Assembly: GCA_029449245.1 (NCBI GenBank) | Contig: JANATF010000008.1 | Coordinates: 372,001 to 436,000, forward strand | Source: Mortierella alpina | Lineage: Eukaryota; Mortierellomycota; Mortierellomycetes; Mortierellales; Mortierellaceae | Direction of reading: 5' to 3' | DNA length: 64,000 nucleotides | Part shown: positions 22,735 to 34,943 of the stretch, in pieces | Layout of the letters: each line of letters begins with the position of its first letter | How positions within the stretch are numbered: position 1 is the stretch's first letter | Program-made: the position numbers and the translations under genes | Notes under the pieces: generated by a model | What the model saw: only the letters and a program-made list of their open reading frames with translations | The model's database searches: none | What the model was told of the DNA's origin: nothing

Positions 22735-24542
22735 GTTGAGTGGGAGTGTGGGAAGAGTGTTGGGGTTGAAGAAAAGAAGAGGAAAGAACAAAAAATTCAG
22801 CGGCGATATTTATGTGCTGCACCCTGTACCCTGCCTGTGTCATTATCCGTGACCGTTGACCCATCTCCTCTCACTCTTTCAACGTCATTAGGCGCGGAAA
22901 GTGCCTGCCTGCTCCCTACCAACCACCACCACCTCCTCCACCACATAGCACACACCGCCTCCGCTCCTCACTCCCTTCCACTACATACAGCATGTATGCG
23001 GCCCATGAAGAGTCCTTTTAGTTGCTTTTCATATGATCCCGATCCCGGTGCCTTCCTTCGTCAACAGCGATCAAGTCTCCTCGGACCTCATGCAACCGTG
23101 CGCCTTTTTTCATCTTCACACGCCTCTGTTCTCTCTGCTGTATAATCAATCTTCTGAAGAGTGATTGCCCTCTCTCGAGCATCCAGTTGCCCTCAAACAT
23201 AAGCCCTTTGACCAGCATAACTCCCTCATTTGTCTTACTCTGCCGGAAGGTCAAGGAGCCGCAAGAGGCAACGGCCAAACAACACAAGGAACGTGAATGA
23301 GCATCGGCTCCGTAAGGGTGCCCAAAAGAGGCAAACCCGCTTTTTATTTTTATTTAACTTTCTGCAATTGTGCCCACGGGCAACAGTTACTTGCCTTGCC
23401 TCGTCCCACCTTCTCCTCCCCTCCCTCCTCGCTTGCTATATGGATCCAGCGTTGCCTGTTGCCTTCATCCAAAGAAAAAGATCCGGTCTCAATAGACAAC
23501 CCTATTGTGTCTAGACAGCGCCTTCGTAGTCGTCTGTGTTTGTAAGCTTGACATTGTGCTTTTGCTGGGGAAGGAGAGAAAAGATATTCCACAAGAAGCA
23601 CATGGCGGATGAAGCCTGGGAAGAAAGGGGAGTGAGAGGAGTCTCTCGATCTTTGCTGGGGGGAAGAATACGGGTGCCTCTGTGGCCCGAACCGTCGAAA
23701 TTTGCGACTCAGGTACCACCATCACCTTGCATGGCTCTCCCCTCTTTTCCCCGCATTTTTTGTTATTTTTACTTTTACGCTTCTGGTCTTTCTTCTTTTC
23801 TTGTTTTTGAACCTGTACTCTGGTTCATTCCCGAGCACCAACGGCACTCATGCAACAGTGCACGTACTCTCTCACGCAAGTCATAACACCTCCCAGCAAG
23901 GGGCTTGGTTCAACCCGAGCAAAGTGGGCAAGTGGGCAAGGCTTGTAAGACTGCGTCGTCAATTGAGTGACACATATTCTATGCTTTGAACTTGAGCACT
24001 TCAACACTTCAATCTCAAAAACCATCGACATGTCTTTTTTTGTATTAATGGATTATTCTGTTCTCATCTAAGCTTGGTTATGATTCAAAGGAAAGGCACC
24101 GGGAACAGGAAGGAGAATGTACAAAACGCGGGACTTGATGTTCAAACCAGTAAAAGAAGCAAAGGAAACAAAAACGAAAAAAAACGTTCAAGAAAAAGAG
24201 AGTGAACGCGACAGCAACGAGACTATGAAATCAAACAGAGAAAGTGGACAATACAAAAGAAAAGGGGAAAACAAAATAACAACACAAGCGGAAGGAAAAA
24301 ACGATAATTCGACTTGAGAAAATGGATAGACAAGCAAAACTAACGAAAGGAAAGAGGGAGAGGGAGAGAGGAAGAGAGAAAGAAAGCAGGAATGAAAGAA
24401 AGAAAGAGTGAGAAAAGATAGAATGGTAGGGAGTAAAGTCTTACGACAACGAGAGAAGCGCTGCATTCCCTTGCAACTCTCCAATTGTTGTTCGCATCAC
24501 AAATTCATCCCACGTCCGACCATCGAGGAGAATTTATTTCCT
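22735..24542. other. GAPDH promoter and DEF1 3' flank
   Basis: About 1.8 kb with no supported gene. The part next to GAPDH is its promoter. 24100-24430 is strongly purine-rich on the plus strand (AAAG, GAGA and AAAC runs) and lies just past the Def1-like gene's stop. Short frames in this interval have no family resemblance. Confidence 0.5.
22805..22814 (-). promoter_or_regulatory. TATA-like element of GAPDH
   Basis: On the minus strand CATAAATATC lies about 70-80 bases upstream of the GAPDH ATG, a normal core-promoter distance for a strongly expressed fungal gene. Confidence 0.4.
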
Positions 24543-27500
24543 CTAGTTCTGGGACCAGAATTGCTGCTGGTTGCGGCCAGACCCCTGGTGCTGACCCTGA
24601 TGCTGGTTGGGGTGGTAGCCCTGGTGGTGGCTGGGGTACTGGTAGTTGGAGAACATCTGCTGCTGGTAGTATCCCTGCTGGCTCTGGTTGGCATTGCCGG
24701 GCTGCTGGCTCTGGAGCGACGAGGCACCGCCAGCCATCTGAGTGTTGCTGGTGGACTGCGAGGAGGCAGAGGCGCTCTTATCAGCTCCAGTGTAGTTGCC
24801 GTTGCCAGAGCTGCCCTTGGCGCTGTTGGCGTTGGACGTGGCCGTGGCTGGCTGTTGCTGGTTCCCCAAGAAGTTCTGCATACCAGGGTTGCCATACTTG
24901 GCATAGGGGTCGTTGTTCAAACCACCCATGCCGTGAATGCCTGCGGCCGACATGTCCTCGTAGGCTGCCTGCGAGTACTGATGGTGTCCCTGACCGGCGG
25001 TCGAGGTGTAGTTTCCATAGGATGAGCTGTTAGCTGCCCCGGGCTTGCTGGAGTGCTGCTGCTGCTGGTGTTGGTACATGGGGTACATGTTCTTGTTCAC
25101 AAAGGGCTGACCGTATCCCGATTGCTGGTAGTTAGGGAACTGGCTAGGGCCCATGTAATAGTATGGGTAGTAGGGCATTCCTCCAGCCATGTTGGGGTAC
25201 ACCTGCTGCTGTTGCTGCTGAAGGGTTTGCTGGGCCTGGGTAGTACCGGTGGCGGCGGCTCCTGATGTGCTGGTGGTGGCGGAAGCATCCTGGTTGAACT
25301 TGCTGTCGCGCGACTGGTAGTTGTTGGCCGCCGTCACTGGAACCTGACCATAAGTGGCGGGATCGTAGTACATGGCACGCTGCAGGTCATTTCCATAAAG
25401 TGCTGCGTAGTCGTTGGGAAGGGAGGCCATGGGGGGCATGCCAAAGGAGCCGAGCTGGTTTGCAGGGTTGGGCATGTACGATCCGTAGGGCGAGCCCATA
25501 GCCTCAGGACCCATACCAGGATGGTGGTGGTGCTGGCCAAGGTAGTTGGCGGCGGGATCCTGCTTCAAGTATGCGGCGTTAGAGGCAGCAGGCGAGAGAC
25601 CGCTGGCTGCTGCAGGAGAAGCACCCTGGAATCCTGAGGCTCCTGCAGGGGGGTTGGACTGGCGACCGTAGGCAGGCTGTTGCTGCTGCTGGGGTTGCTG
25701 AGAGGGTGTTGTAGGCTGGGTCGCAGTAGGCTGCTCGGGCTGGACAGGCTGAGCAGGCCGAGCGGTCTCGGGCTCTGGTTCAGGGGTCTCAACGTCGTCG
25801 TTCAAAGAGAAGCTACCAAACTTGACGCCGACGCTTTGCAACGCAGAAGATCCGCTGGGCATGACAACAGGTGCATCCTGGTTCAGACGACGGGGAGCCA
25901 CTGCCTTGGGCTTCAATCCAGGAGGTCCAACAGGGGTGACGGCCTTTGGTGAAGCGGGTGCGGCTTGAGCAGGTTCAGCCTCAGCGACGGGCTCAGGGGC
26001 AGCAATGGGTTCCTCGACCTTCTCCTCGATCTTCTCCTCAACAACCTCAGGAGCGGGCGCCTCGGGCTCCTTCTCCTCAATGGCAGCAGCAACAACTTCA
26101 GGAGTAGTCTCGACAACTGGCTCGACAATCTTCTCGGCTTCAGGTACAACGGGCTCAGCGGCGGGTATATTGACAGGAGCAGAAGGCGCGACGGGGGCGG
26201 GGACAACAACGGGCTGGGGAGCAGGCGCAGGCCTAAAAGAACACCAGAATTGCAGAGCGGTATTAGGATGAATAGCAAGGCTACGCTAATTTCCTGTTCC
26301 TGGCACCACTGCATTTTTTTGGACTTACTTGACAATCTTTGCCCATGACATCTTGCTTCCGGCAGGGATGGTGGCGGTGTTCACCTTGCGGATGGGAGCC
26401 ACAGGGGCTGCGGCAGGGGTTGATCCCCATGAGTCATTAGTGGTGGTGGTGGCGGTGGCAGTGGCGGTGGCAGTGGTGGGAGTTGACCAGGCATCGGCCG
26501 TGGCAGCAGTGATATTGGAGTCGTTAGTCGTGGCGGATGCTCCCCATGCAGGTGCTGATCCCCATGCTGCGGCGGCGTCTGCCGTAGATTCAGCTGCGGC
26601 AGTCTCTCCACTCTCAATCTTCTCTGCGTTAGGAATTTCACTTTGGTTCTGTTCGGAAGCTGCAGTGATCTCCGTCTCGGCCTTCGTGGGACGTCCGTTC
26701 CTGTCTCCGCCGTTCAAGGCACGGGGAGCACCCCTTGTCGCACCGCCGCGTCCGCCGCGAGAAGAATCTAAAAGGTTGGGATGTTGATGTTAACCACCGA
26801 CAACGAATCCGTCATCATGAAGGTACACAGTGTAGGTATAAATAATGCTTACCACCACGGCCACGTCCTGCAAAACCGCCACGCTGGCTGTTAGAAGAGC
26901 GGAACTCTTGCTTCTCAGAAGGAGTCTTTGCCTTGGGCGTCTTCTTCTTTCCCTTGACCTCACCCCACTGCGTAGCATGGCCTAGGTAATAGAAGAAGGG
27001 GCATTGGTTAGCTTCACCGCAGTTTTTTTTGAAAGCATTCCTGGTCAAGCCAAATATGGGTTGACCGTTGGATCAGGTCGATCCACTCATTGGCTGTGCT
27101 GGTAGCCCCTTTCGCTGAAAGATAAGCGCGCCACTCATATTCACTCCTGGCCCTCAGTATCGCTGCCCGCCGTTTGTGTGTATTTGCTTCCTTCATCCTC
27201 CGGGGAGTTGATGCGGCTCCAGGCACTTAAGAGAACTGACTGTCCCATGTTTTTTATGCCAACAAGCTCAACGGGCATGAACACAGCCCAAAACGAATAA
27301 CGAAGGCTTCATCGCTTCACCGCCCCGCAATAAACTCGAATGCTGCACCCAGTTCAAGAGAGTGCAAGGAATGGAGAGACAGGGAGATAAAGAAAAGGCA
27401 GTGGGTGGACACCGTAAGGCGGCCAAGGCATTGTTGGATGCCACTTACCGTCACTGATCCTGAGGATGGTAAGCTCCAAGTCACCGCCGGCATCTTGGAT

Positions 27501-27641
27501 GGCGTACAAAAGATCTTCCTCTGTCCAGTCTGCAAAGAGTTCCTTCAATGTGACCAGCGAAGCGCCATGTTCCTGGCGAAGATGGCGAAGATCCTCTGGT
27601 TCATCTTTGCGTCTCTGTGTATTGCTATGAAAGGTTGCCAT
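24543..27641 (-). CDS. DEF1: Def1-like CUE-domain protein (RNA polymerase II degradation factor)
   Basis: Exons 27641-27449, 26981-26853, 26767-26329 and 26232-24543 give 816 residues. In yeast Def1 promotes ubiquitin-dependent removal of stalled RNA polymerase II. Near the N-terminus is a CUE-type ubiquitin-binding helix bundle (LKELFADWTEEDLLYAIQ...DLELTILRISDG), directly followed by HATQWGEV, the arrangement seen in Def1. Next are an RGG-rich stretch (GFAGRGRGG, RGGRGGATRG), an Ala/Thr-rich segment, SWAKIVK, a Pro/Glu/Val-rich segment, and a long Gln/Tyr/Asn/Gly/Pro-rich tail, probably disordered and prion-like. Low-complexity tails are typical of the family. The start is the ATG of MATFHSN; another 5' exon cannot be excluded. 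The intron after exon 1 is 467 nt. Confidence 0.85.
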
Positions 27642-28363
27642 TATATCTGAAGGTTGATTGATTAGCATCATCAGGACGTGGCGACCTCGCTGATCAGGCC
27701 CCAAGAGGCTAGCATAATGAGATGACGTCTCCTGGCCTGTGGCGTGACGATTTCCTCTGCTGCGTTTGCTCTGAGCAGGTCGATGGTGCATATCCAGAGT
27801 ACGAGATGGCGTTATGGGCCATAACGGTCAGGGACCCGTATCCGATGTTGAGGCGCTGCTTTGACCAGTGTTTTGATGAGGCTATTTTTTGGTTCCCTTC
27901 CAGTGCTGTGGCGATTTATGGCGGGTAAGTTGGTAGGGAGTGTGGATTTACCTCTTGTATATGATGGGGTGGGTGTTGCTGGATGCGGAGGGGGCAGATT
28001 GCAATAGCTATATGGGCAGGATATGTCTTGGGTGGAGGGTTGGTTGTCGACAAGGGGGATGGGTGTCTGTGCTGTGTGCGGGTGGTGGTTATGAGGAAAT
28101 GGGAGAGAGAAGCGAAAAAAATGAAATCCTGATAAAGGGCAACCAGGGCAACTGGCCACTGTGCCTCAGTAGCCCGCCAGCGGCGCGTGGAAATTGACTC
28201 TGAGCGCATTTTCCCTGGCAGGGCATAAACAAATCGACAGTGGCTTGGCTTCTGGATAACAAAACGCAAAACTGCGACCTAACAACGGCCAACCAACCAT
28301 CCGTCCATCCAATCGCTCTTTCCCTCTGCTTCTCTCTCCCCTCCTCTCAGCACAGCAATCATC
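27642..28363. other. Divergent intergenic region DEF1 / eIF2-gamma
   Basis: About 720 bases between two genes transcribed outward. It should hold both promoters. I see no further gene; a pyrimidine-rich tract (28310-28350) precedes the eIF2-gamma ATG. Confidence 0.5.
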
Positions 28364-30354
28364 ATGGAGGCGCCACTGGACCTGTCAAAGCTAAATGCTT
28401 TGTCGCCTGAAGTCATTTCAAAGCAGGCTACGATCAACATCGGTATTAGTCGTGCACTTTTTACGACCTCATGTGCAGTAGCAAAGTGTTGGACGGCACA
28501 GAGCGACAAGGCGCGGATGACAATGGAGGAAGCTCAGCACAACCCCTAACTCCATGCTTTATGTTTGTTTAGGTACTATTGGACACGTCGCCCACGGTAA
28601 ATCGACCGTTGTCAAGGCCATCTCAGGTGTTCAGGTAGAGGAAGCAAAAGCATTATCGGAGAGAAAGGCACATGCGATAGCCGTATGCATCATACTAAAC
28701 AATTCCTTCTCGGGGGCTCCTTGATCATAGACCGTCAGATTCAAGAACGAGCTGGAGCGTAACATTACCATCAAGCTGGGATATGCCAACGCCAAGGTAG
28801 TTACGGCAGCCATTGTGGAGGAGCGGGGTTAACCTTTTTTTTTTCCGAATTTGTCATGTAGCCCTGCATCCTAACTGTGCCAGTACATTTATAGATCTAC
28901 AAATGCCAAAACGAAGCCTGCCCAAGGCCTGGATGCTACAAGTCTTACCGCAGCAGCATGGAGGACCACCCCAAGTGCGAGCGTGCTGGATGCGGCGGCA
29001 TTATGAAGCTGGAGAGGTCAGTTTCAATGTGTTTGCGTATGAGTCACAACACCTCATGCTCTATCTTAGGAGGTGGTTATGTCCTTGGCCCAATTCCATG
29101 CGCATAATATACTGACGCGCGTCCTTAATTGTTTCAATTTGGCCCTCTAGACACGTCTCGTTTGTCGATTGCCCAGGTAAGAAATGGATTTGCAAAGGCA
29201 AAGAAATCGGACAGTTGAGGGTTGATTTGAGCAGGAATTAACTGTACTGCGTTCATCGAATGAATAGGACACGATATTCTTATGGCCACCATGTTGAACG
29301 GTGCCGCAGTAATGGACGCAGCTCTGCTGCTCGTTGCCGCTAATGAATCCTGCCCTCAGCCCCAGACGAGCGAACATTTGGCAGCTATTGAGATTATGAA
29401 GCTGGAGCACATCATTATCCTGCAGAACAAGGTCGATTTGATCAAGGAATCAGCAGCACAGGAGCACTACCAGAGCATTTTGCAGTTCGTCAAGGGTACC
29501 ATTGCCGACTCTGCCCCTATCGTTCCCATTTCTGCGCAGCTCAAGTACAACATTGATGCTGTCAACGAGTATATCATCAAGCGCATCCCCATTCCCGTTC
29601 GCGACTTCACCTCCGATCCCCGTTTGATCGTCATCCGTTCCTTCGATGTCAACAAGCCCGGTGCAGAGGTCGAGAGCTTGACTGGAGGTATTGCTGGAGG
29701 ATCCATTCTCAGCGGAGTGTTGAAGGCAAGTGCCATTTCCATCATTCCCGCGTCCATGAAGATCAGCTTTGAAAAGCATGAAAAAAGTCTAACATGCCTT
29801 TCAAACTTAACACTTTATAGCTCGGAGACGAGATTGAGATCCGCCCCGGTATTGTTACAAAGGATAACGAGGGCAAGATCAAGTGCAGACCCATCTTCTC
29901 TCGCATTGTCACGCTCCTGGCCGAGAACAACAACCTCAAGTTTGCTGTTCCCGGTGGTTTGATCGGTGTAGGTACCAAGATTGACCCCACCCTCTGCCGT
30001 GCAGATCGTTTGGTCGGTCAGGTTTTGGGCGCTGTTGGAAAGTTGCCCGAGGTTTACTCGGAGCTGGAGATCAACTATTTTTTGCTCCGTCGTTTGTTGG
30101 GAGTCAAGACTGATGATAAGAAGCAAGCCAAGGTCACCAAGCTGACCAAGAACGAAGTCCTCATGGTTAACATCGGATCGACTTCGACTGGAGGACGTGT
30201 CATCCAGGTCAAGAACGATATTGCCAAGATTGCCCTCACTGGCCTCGCATGTTCAGAGGCAGGAGCCAACGTCGCTCTGTCACGTCGTATCGCAAATCAC
30301 TGGCGTTTGATCGGATGGGGCAAGATCACCCGTGGTTCCTCCGTGCCCATCTGA
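28364..30354 (+). CDS. GCD11: Translation initiation factor eIF2, gamma subunit
   Basis: Exons 28364-28442, 28573-28634, 28731-28796, 28895-29016, 29151-29176, 29268-29725 and 29821-30354 give 448 residues. It is the GTP-binding core of eIF2, which brings initiator Met-tRNA to the 40S ribosome. Visible: P-loop GHVAHGKST, switch/G2 [15 protein letters not shown], a Cys-rich zinc-knuckle-like insert ([11 protein letters not shown]...CERAGCGG) typical of eIF2-gamma, G3 VDCPGHDILM, G4 NKVDL, then domain II ([24 protein letters not shown]) and domain III ending [12 protein letters not shown]. Intron 6 (29726-29820) starts with GCAAGT, a GC-AG intron; the flanking residues are conserved, so the splice is secure. 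It lacks the long N-terminal tail of yeast Gcd11. Confidence 0.97.
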
Positions 30355-30483
30355 ACAACAACGGTTTGGCCGCAAGGAAATCAAAGAGATAGAGTATTGC
30401 CGAGTAGTCAGGGTGGAAAGAAGGGCGAGGACGAGAGGATCGTAGTAAACAAAAACACCATCATTTTTGCACATTGGACAATT

Positions 30484-33168
30484 TTAGTTCTTGGCTAATG
30501 TTCCCGTCAGTCTCGCAGCTCGAAATAACGACAGTTTCTTTGGCGGAAGATTCCTGTCGTCCAACACAGGCTCTATTTCCTCCGCATCCTGATCGTCCTC
30601 GTCATCCTCATCCTCATCTGAGATATCTTCCTGATCCTCATTGATAATGACTTGTGGCTCAGGGATGATCATGCCAGGAGGAATAACCACTTGCTGCTCC
30701 CACATTCGCTCGATATCTTCGCGATTGAAGCCTCCATGTTTGGCGATCATGGCCTGTCGACGTTCCTGGTATTCACTGACCACCTACAATTGAGAATAAG
30801 GTTAGAACAATACATACACCAAAGCCTGACACCTGTCACACCTGAATTGGGTCAAGAGGTAAGTAATACCTGTCGCATCAACATGTCTTCCTCGAGCTCA
30901 TCCTCGTCCACAGGTTCAATATCTTCATGCTCGACAACTGCACCCTTCATGAGTGCAGTGTCCTTCAGCTTCGAGCTCTCTACTACAGGGATGGAGCGCA
31001 TAACAGGGACCTCTGATTTCAGGCTCGACGAGGGTGCTCCAGACGCCACAGTCGGTGACCTCTCAGACACAGATCCAATCGGACTCCTGGCTACGACGGA
31101 TGCAGAAATGACTTGAGGCACGGATAGTCCTGGACGCGCTACTACATCATCCATGTTCTCCTCCGAATCAGAATCGACATCAAAGCTGGATCCTGGCACC
31201 GCGGGTTCTGGCTCTAGGTGAGCACTAGCTTGTTGTTGCTGCTGACGGAATAGAGACGGCTTCTTGCGTCCGCTCTTTGGCTGTTCTGTAATGGCTGTCG
31301 AGTCCAATGGCTTGTTGGTGAACGTATTTTCAATCACATCCTTGATGCCTGCGACTGACTGAGAAGTTGGGGCTGTTGTTTTCTTGGCAGCTTGAATAAC
31401 GACAACGTCCTTCTCGACGACCTCTGACAGTCCTAGAGCTGTCGCCTGTTTTTGCAGTGCTGGCGGGGAAACATTACGCTCAAAAACCATCTCAGAGACA
31501 CCTCTGACAGCAGGCTTTACCGGCGTTAACGATGGGACCTCCGCTGAAGATCCAGCAGATGAAGTCGCACGGGACATTGCAAACTTTGAGGGTTTCTTGG
31601 GAGATATGTCCTGCTGTTGGTCATCAGAGGCCATTGTCGCTTCGGGGACAGCTGGCTCCTGGATCCCGCTTGGTTGCGCTGCTCTGGACTGCTTGAACCG
31701 GGAGACCTTCTTGGGAGTAGGCTTGAGGGCCGATTTAAGGAGAGGAGCCGCATCATCCGTACCCGCCGTAGGAGTAGTTTCAAAGACAGGCGCTTTGCCA
31801 AGACCGCTTGAGGGCGTCATCATGTTGGCGAACGTTGACTCGAGATTGGCCATATTGACCATCGATCCTGATCCCGCAGACCGAACCGCCTGCTGCCTGT
31901 CCCGCATCTGATTGTATAAATCCGTAGGCGACTTGGGCTTTGCACTGCTGCCTGACGGCGCTGTAATCTTTTGCTTGTTGATGTTGGATTTGGTGGCCCT
32001 TGCAACTTGATCAGCGAAGCGAACTGATTTTTTGGACGACGATAATGCGTAGGCCTTTCCTTGAGTATCGTACTCTGAGTTGTCCTCGTCATCCTCGTCA
32101 CCCTCATTTCCGGAATGTTCCCAAACCTCTTCCTCGTACTCCTCGTCTGAATCCAAAGCCTTTGGTCGGAACTCATCCTCACTCTCCCCGTCGTCATAGT
32201 CAACATTCTCATCCTCATCAGACTCTGTTTCATCGTCCGAAGTCACGATCTCGCCAGCTTCGCGACGGCGTTCCCGCTCCTCATCCTCCCGCTCCAACTC
32301 TGCGATTCTGTCCAGAATGGCGCGATCCTCAGCCTGCTCTTTGGGTGTCTTTTGAGAGAAAGGCAGCAGTCCAGGCTGGGTTGTTTTGACATCCTTATTA
32401 TCCTCGTCCTCTGAGTAGTAAGGCTCTGTGATCTCGACAATAGGAAGTCCCTCTTCGTTGTACTACAAGTTGTCAGGTGTACATATGATCAGCGACACGA
32501 TCCTTGCCTTAGAATGCCGGATAACAATATACCATTATCATGCAAGTTGAGTATCACCTACCTCCTGCCCTCCCAAAAGACCTGGAGCCATGCCGCTCTT
32601 GTTGCGAACCTCGTCCTCCTGAGCTTTCAGCTTCGCGATGTTTTCCTGGACGACTACACGGTGTAGATGAAACAATATGGTAAAGAGTTAAGTTTCAACG
32701 CTGTCCATTATGTGTTCTGGCAACACCAAGTCACAGACTTACGCTCCATGCGTCTGTCGACGATCTCTGCAGCTTGAACCGCCGATCGATCCACGAACCA
32801 GTTGTCACCAAGCATGACCAGCACCTCATTGGTATGGACAAGCTTTCCGGGCATGAAAGCTAGATTTCCGATCGGAACCTGGGGAAGTTGAAGCAGCACT
32901 TGAAAGGTCAAAAGGCAGCTGCGCGGTATTGGGTCATGTATGCGCATTCACCCCCAACGGAATAGTCCCTATCACGTACCATGACAGGGTGGGAGGTTTC
33001 CTTTGGGAGGTCTAGCAAAGTTGTCTTGAGCGCTAGGTAGTCAGCTTCGTAGTTCTTCCACCGAGCCAGTTCCTCGTCCAGACGTGTCAGCGCCGCTGAG
33101 AACTTTGAGAAGTACTTTGCAAGCTCGGCAGCCTCAGCTTGACGATCGGCTCCTTGAGAGAGATCCAT
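30484..33168 (-). CDS. BUD27: URI1/Bud27 unconventional prefoldin
   Basis: Exons 33168-32980, 32878-32743, 32653-32562, 32462-30870 and 30783-30484 give 769 residues. URI/Bud27 is a prefoldin-like protein that binds the RNA polymerase subunit Rpb5 and helps polymerase assembly and translation-linked signalling. The N-terminal 150 residues form the prefoldin alpha domain: a coiled coil, then VPIGNLAFMPGKLVHTNEVL and VMLGDNWFVDRSA. The rest is acidic and probably disordered, with Asp/Glu runs near residues 180-260. A short motif KKxSxF(x)3R recurs four times (KKVSRFKQSR, KKPSKFAMSR, KKPSLFRQQQ, KKLSLFRAAR), the last near the C-terminus. This resembles the motif of the fungal Bud27 C-terminal domain (DUF3835). 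It ends convergently with eIF2-gamma, 129 bases apart. Confidence 0.9.
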
Positions 33169-33418
33169 GGTCGAATGCGAATTTGGGCAGAGGCAAAATG
33201 AGAGTAGGACAAATGAGCGGCATATTTTTTTTAGTCTATCACAAGCCGGTCACAGAAAGCTCGAGAGGGATATATTTTTGAGTTCTTCGTTCATTCTCCT
33301 CCACTTCATTACCTCACTGCTCTCTCTTTCCCTTTTCCGACAAATCCCCTCCAGCGTCGTTCCTTTCATACGCCTTGCTCCACGTTGATACCCCTGCTAG
33401 CTACCCTGCAGTCCCACC
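33169..33418. promoter_or_regulatory. Divergent promoter URI1 / Ser-rich protein
   Basis: 250 bases between two outward ATGs. Contains pyrimidine-rich stretches (33290-33360) on the plus strand; no TATA box is evident. Confidence 0.45.
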
Positions 33419-34827
33419 ATGGGCTCCACAGACCTATCCAACAGTAGACAGGACAGAAGCACCCCTCGCTGTTTTCCGAGCACAGCTGGGCCGGATGAGT
33501 CTCTCTTTTGCAGAAACACTCGAGCAAATGCCAGGTCAAAATCATTCTCAGACCCTGCTTCACACAGCTCAAAACAAGACCATACCCCCATTCGACCTGT
33601 CACAGCCTGTCTTGACCCGTCGTCGTCGTCGTCGTCGTCTCTAAGCAAAGCGGTGAACAGCGCTGCTAAATGGCTGCAGCTGCTGAAGTTAGCCGCAGTG
33701 AATCCGCTCCACCGATTACCAGCCTCGAGTGGGCCAATGCTCCTCACTCCGCTGCTCGATGTGCGTTACGGCAGCAGTAGCTCTGGTAAGGAAGAATGAT
33801 TGCAGTTTTCAATAGGGCCGAGGAGGATATGGCCGATAAGCGAGCTACCGTGACCACAAAGTCCGCCAGGCTAACCAAGTGCTTTATTGGTTCTTCCCGC
33901 TCTGCATGATTCGCCTCTGTCCTCTTCTCAGGGGACTACCAGTGGAAGCGACTAGTCATGTCACCTGGTATCCTGCACTTCAACCAGGGGACGGAAGAGG
34001 CCAGCCGCCCCAAGGCCGCGATGCCTTCTCCACATGCAGCCGCGCCCCGAGGTCCTCAGAGCCACTCCCCGTCTATCAAGGCCACCGCACAGAGCAGCAA
34101 CCCCCCCATCCCAAATACCCACTCTAGTGCCCCTACCAGGCAGGACAGGCCCCTGTCTGACGCACAAGGCCCACAAAGCTCGTTACCCAACGCCGCACCA
34201 TCTCCCCCTGTATCAACAGTACCCTCCACTCACTCTCGCTCCACTACAACCGCCTCCTCGACCATCACCTCAGCCAGTGACAGGGACAGAGGCAACTCGG
34301 AGGGAAGCAATCCCTCGCGCTCTTCTTCTGCCGCGGGAAGATCCGAGCCTGCGGCATCAAGAGGCCCCTCCGCCTCTGTGGGAGCAGGATCAACGACGGC
34401 GCTTCTTTACACCACCAGCCAAGAATTTGGTCAGATTTGGACCCAAACCACGGCCTTTTTGCGTCGCACCTTCTCACCTACGTACCGTGTGGGGAGTTTA
34501 TATCTGTACTCATGGACCAATGGCACTCAGAAACGAGGGCTTGAGAGGCTCAAGGCTAGTCTTCTTCGGGGCGATACGTTTTTGTTGATGCGAAACACCA
34601 CCATGCAGCTTCGCGACCTACTGCAGAAGAGCATTGCAGCCAACAAAGCGCAGGCAGCCGATATTGAGCATCATGCCAAGACAATCGAAGAGGCACGGCG
34701 CTTTCGCCATGGACAGGGTGAGCTGGAAACTGGAAAAGAAAGCAGCACAACAACCCAATCCCCTGCAGACGAGGAAGAGTGCTGTAGCCACACAGGAGGC
34801 GATAGCGACGAGCCAAATAGCTCGTAG
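33419..34827 (+). CDS. Ser/Pro-rich protein of unknown function
   Basis: Two exons, 33419-33785 and 33932-34827, joined at a consensus GTAAGG...CTCAG intron, encode 420 residues. I do not recognise the family. The first third is Ser/Arg-rich with a run of Ser (SSSSSSSLSK) and a short hydrophobic helix (KWLQLLKLAAVN). The middle is a long Ser/Pro/Thr-rich, probably disordered segment. The last 130 residues look folded: an aromatic stretch (EFGQIWTQTTAFLRRTF, YRVGSLYLYSWTNG) followed by a long amphipathic helix that could form a coiled coil (LRDLLQKSIAANKAQAADIE), then an acidic tail with CC. No signal peptide. Composition and splice signals support a real gene. Confidence 0.65.
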
Positions 34828-34943
34828 TGGTTAACCACAAACACTTGTAGTTCTATTTTGTAAACATGTTTAACACTAGAAAAATATCTCGCCGAGCTAC
34901 GAACATGCAAACATGATGTTAGCGTTCTGCACACAACTGAACC

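Noticed and set aside
24408-25033. Long plus-strand frames over the Def1-like gene
   Set aside because: They are mirror images of the Gln/Asn/Gly-rich Def1 tail and have low-complexity Leu/Val or Cys/Ser content.
27940-28197. Open frame between the Def1-like gene and eIF2-gamma
   Set aside because: Gly/Trp-rich product with no homology and position inside a divergent promoter.
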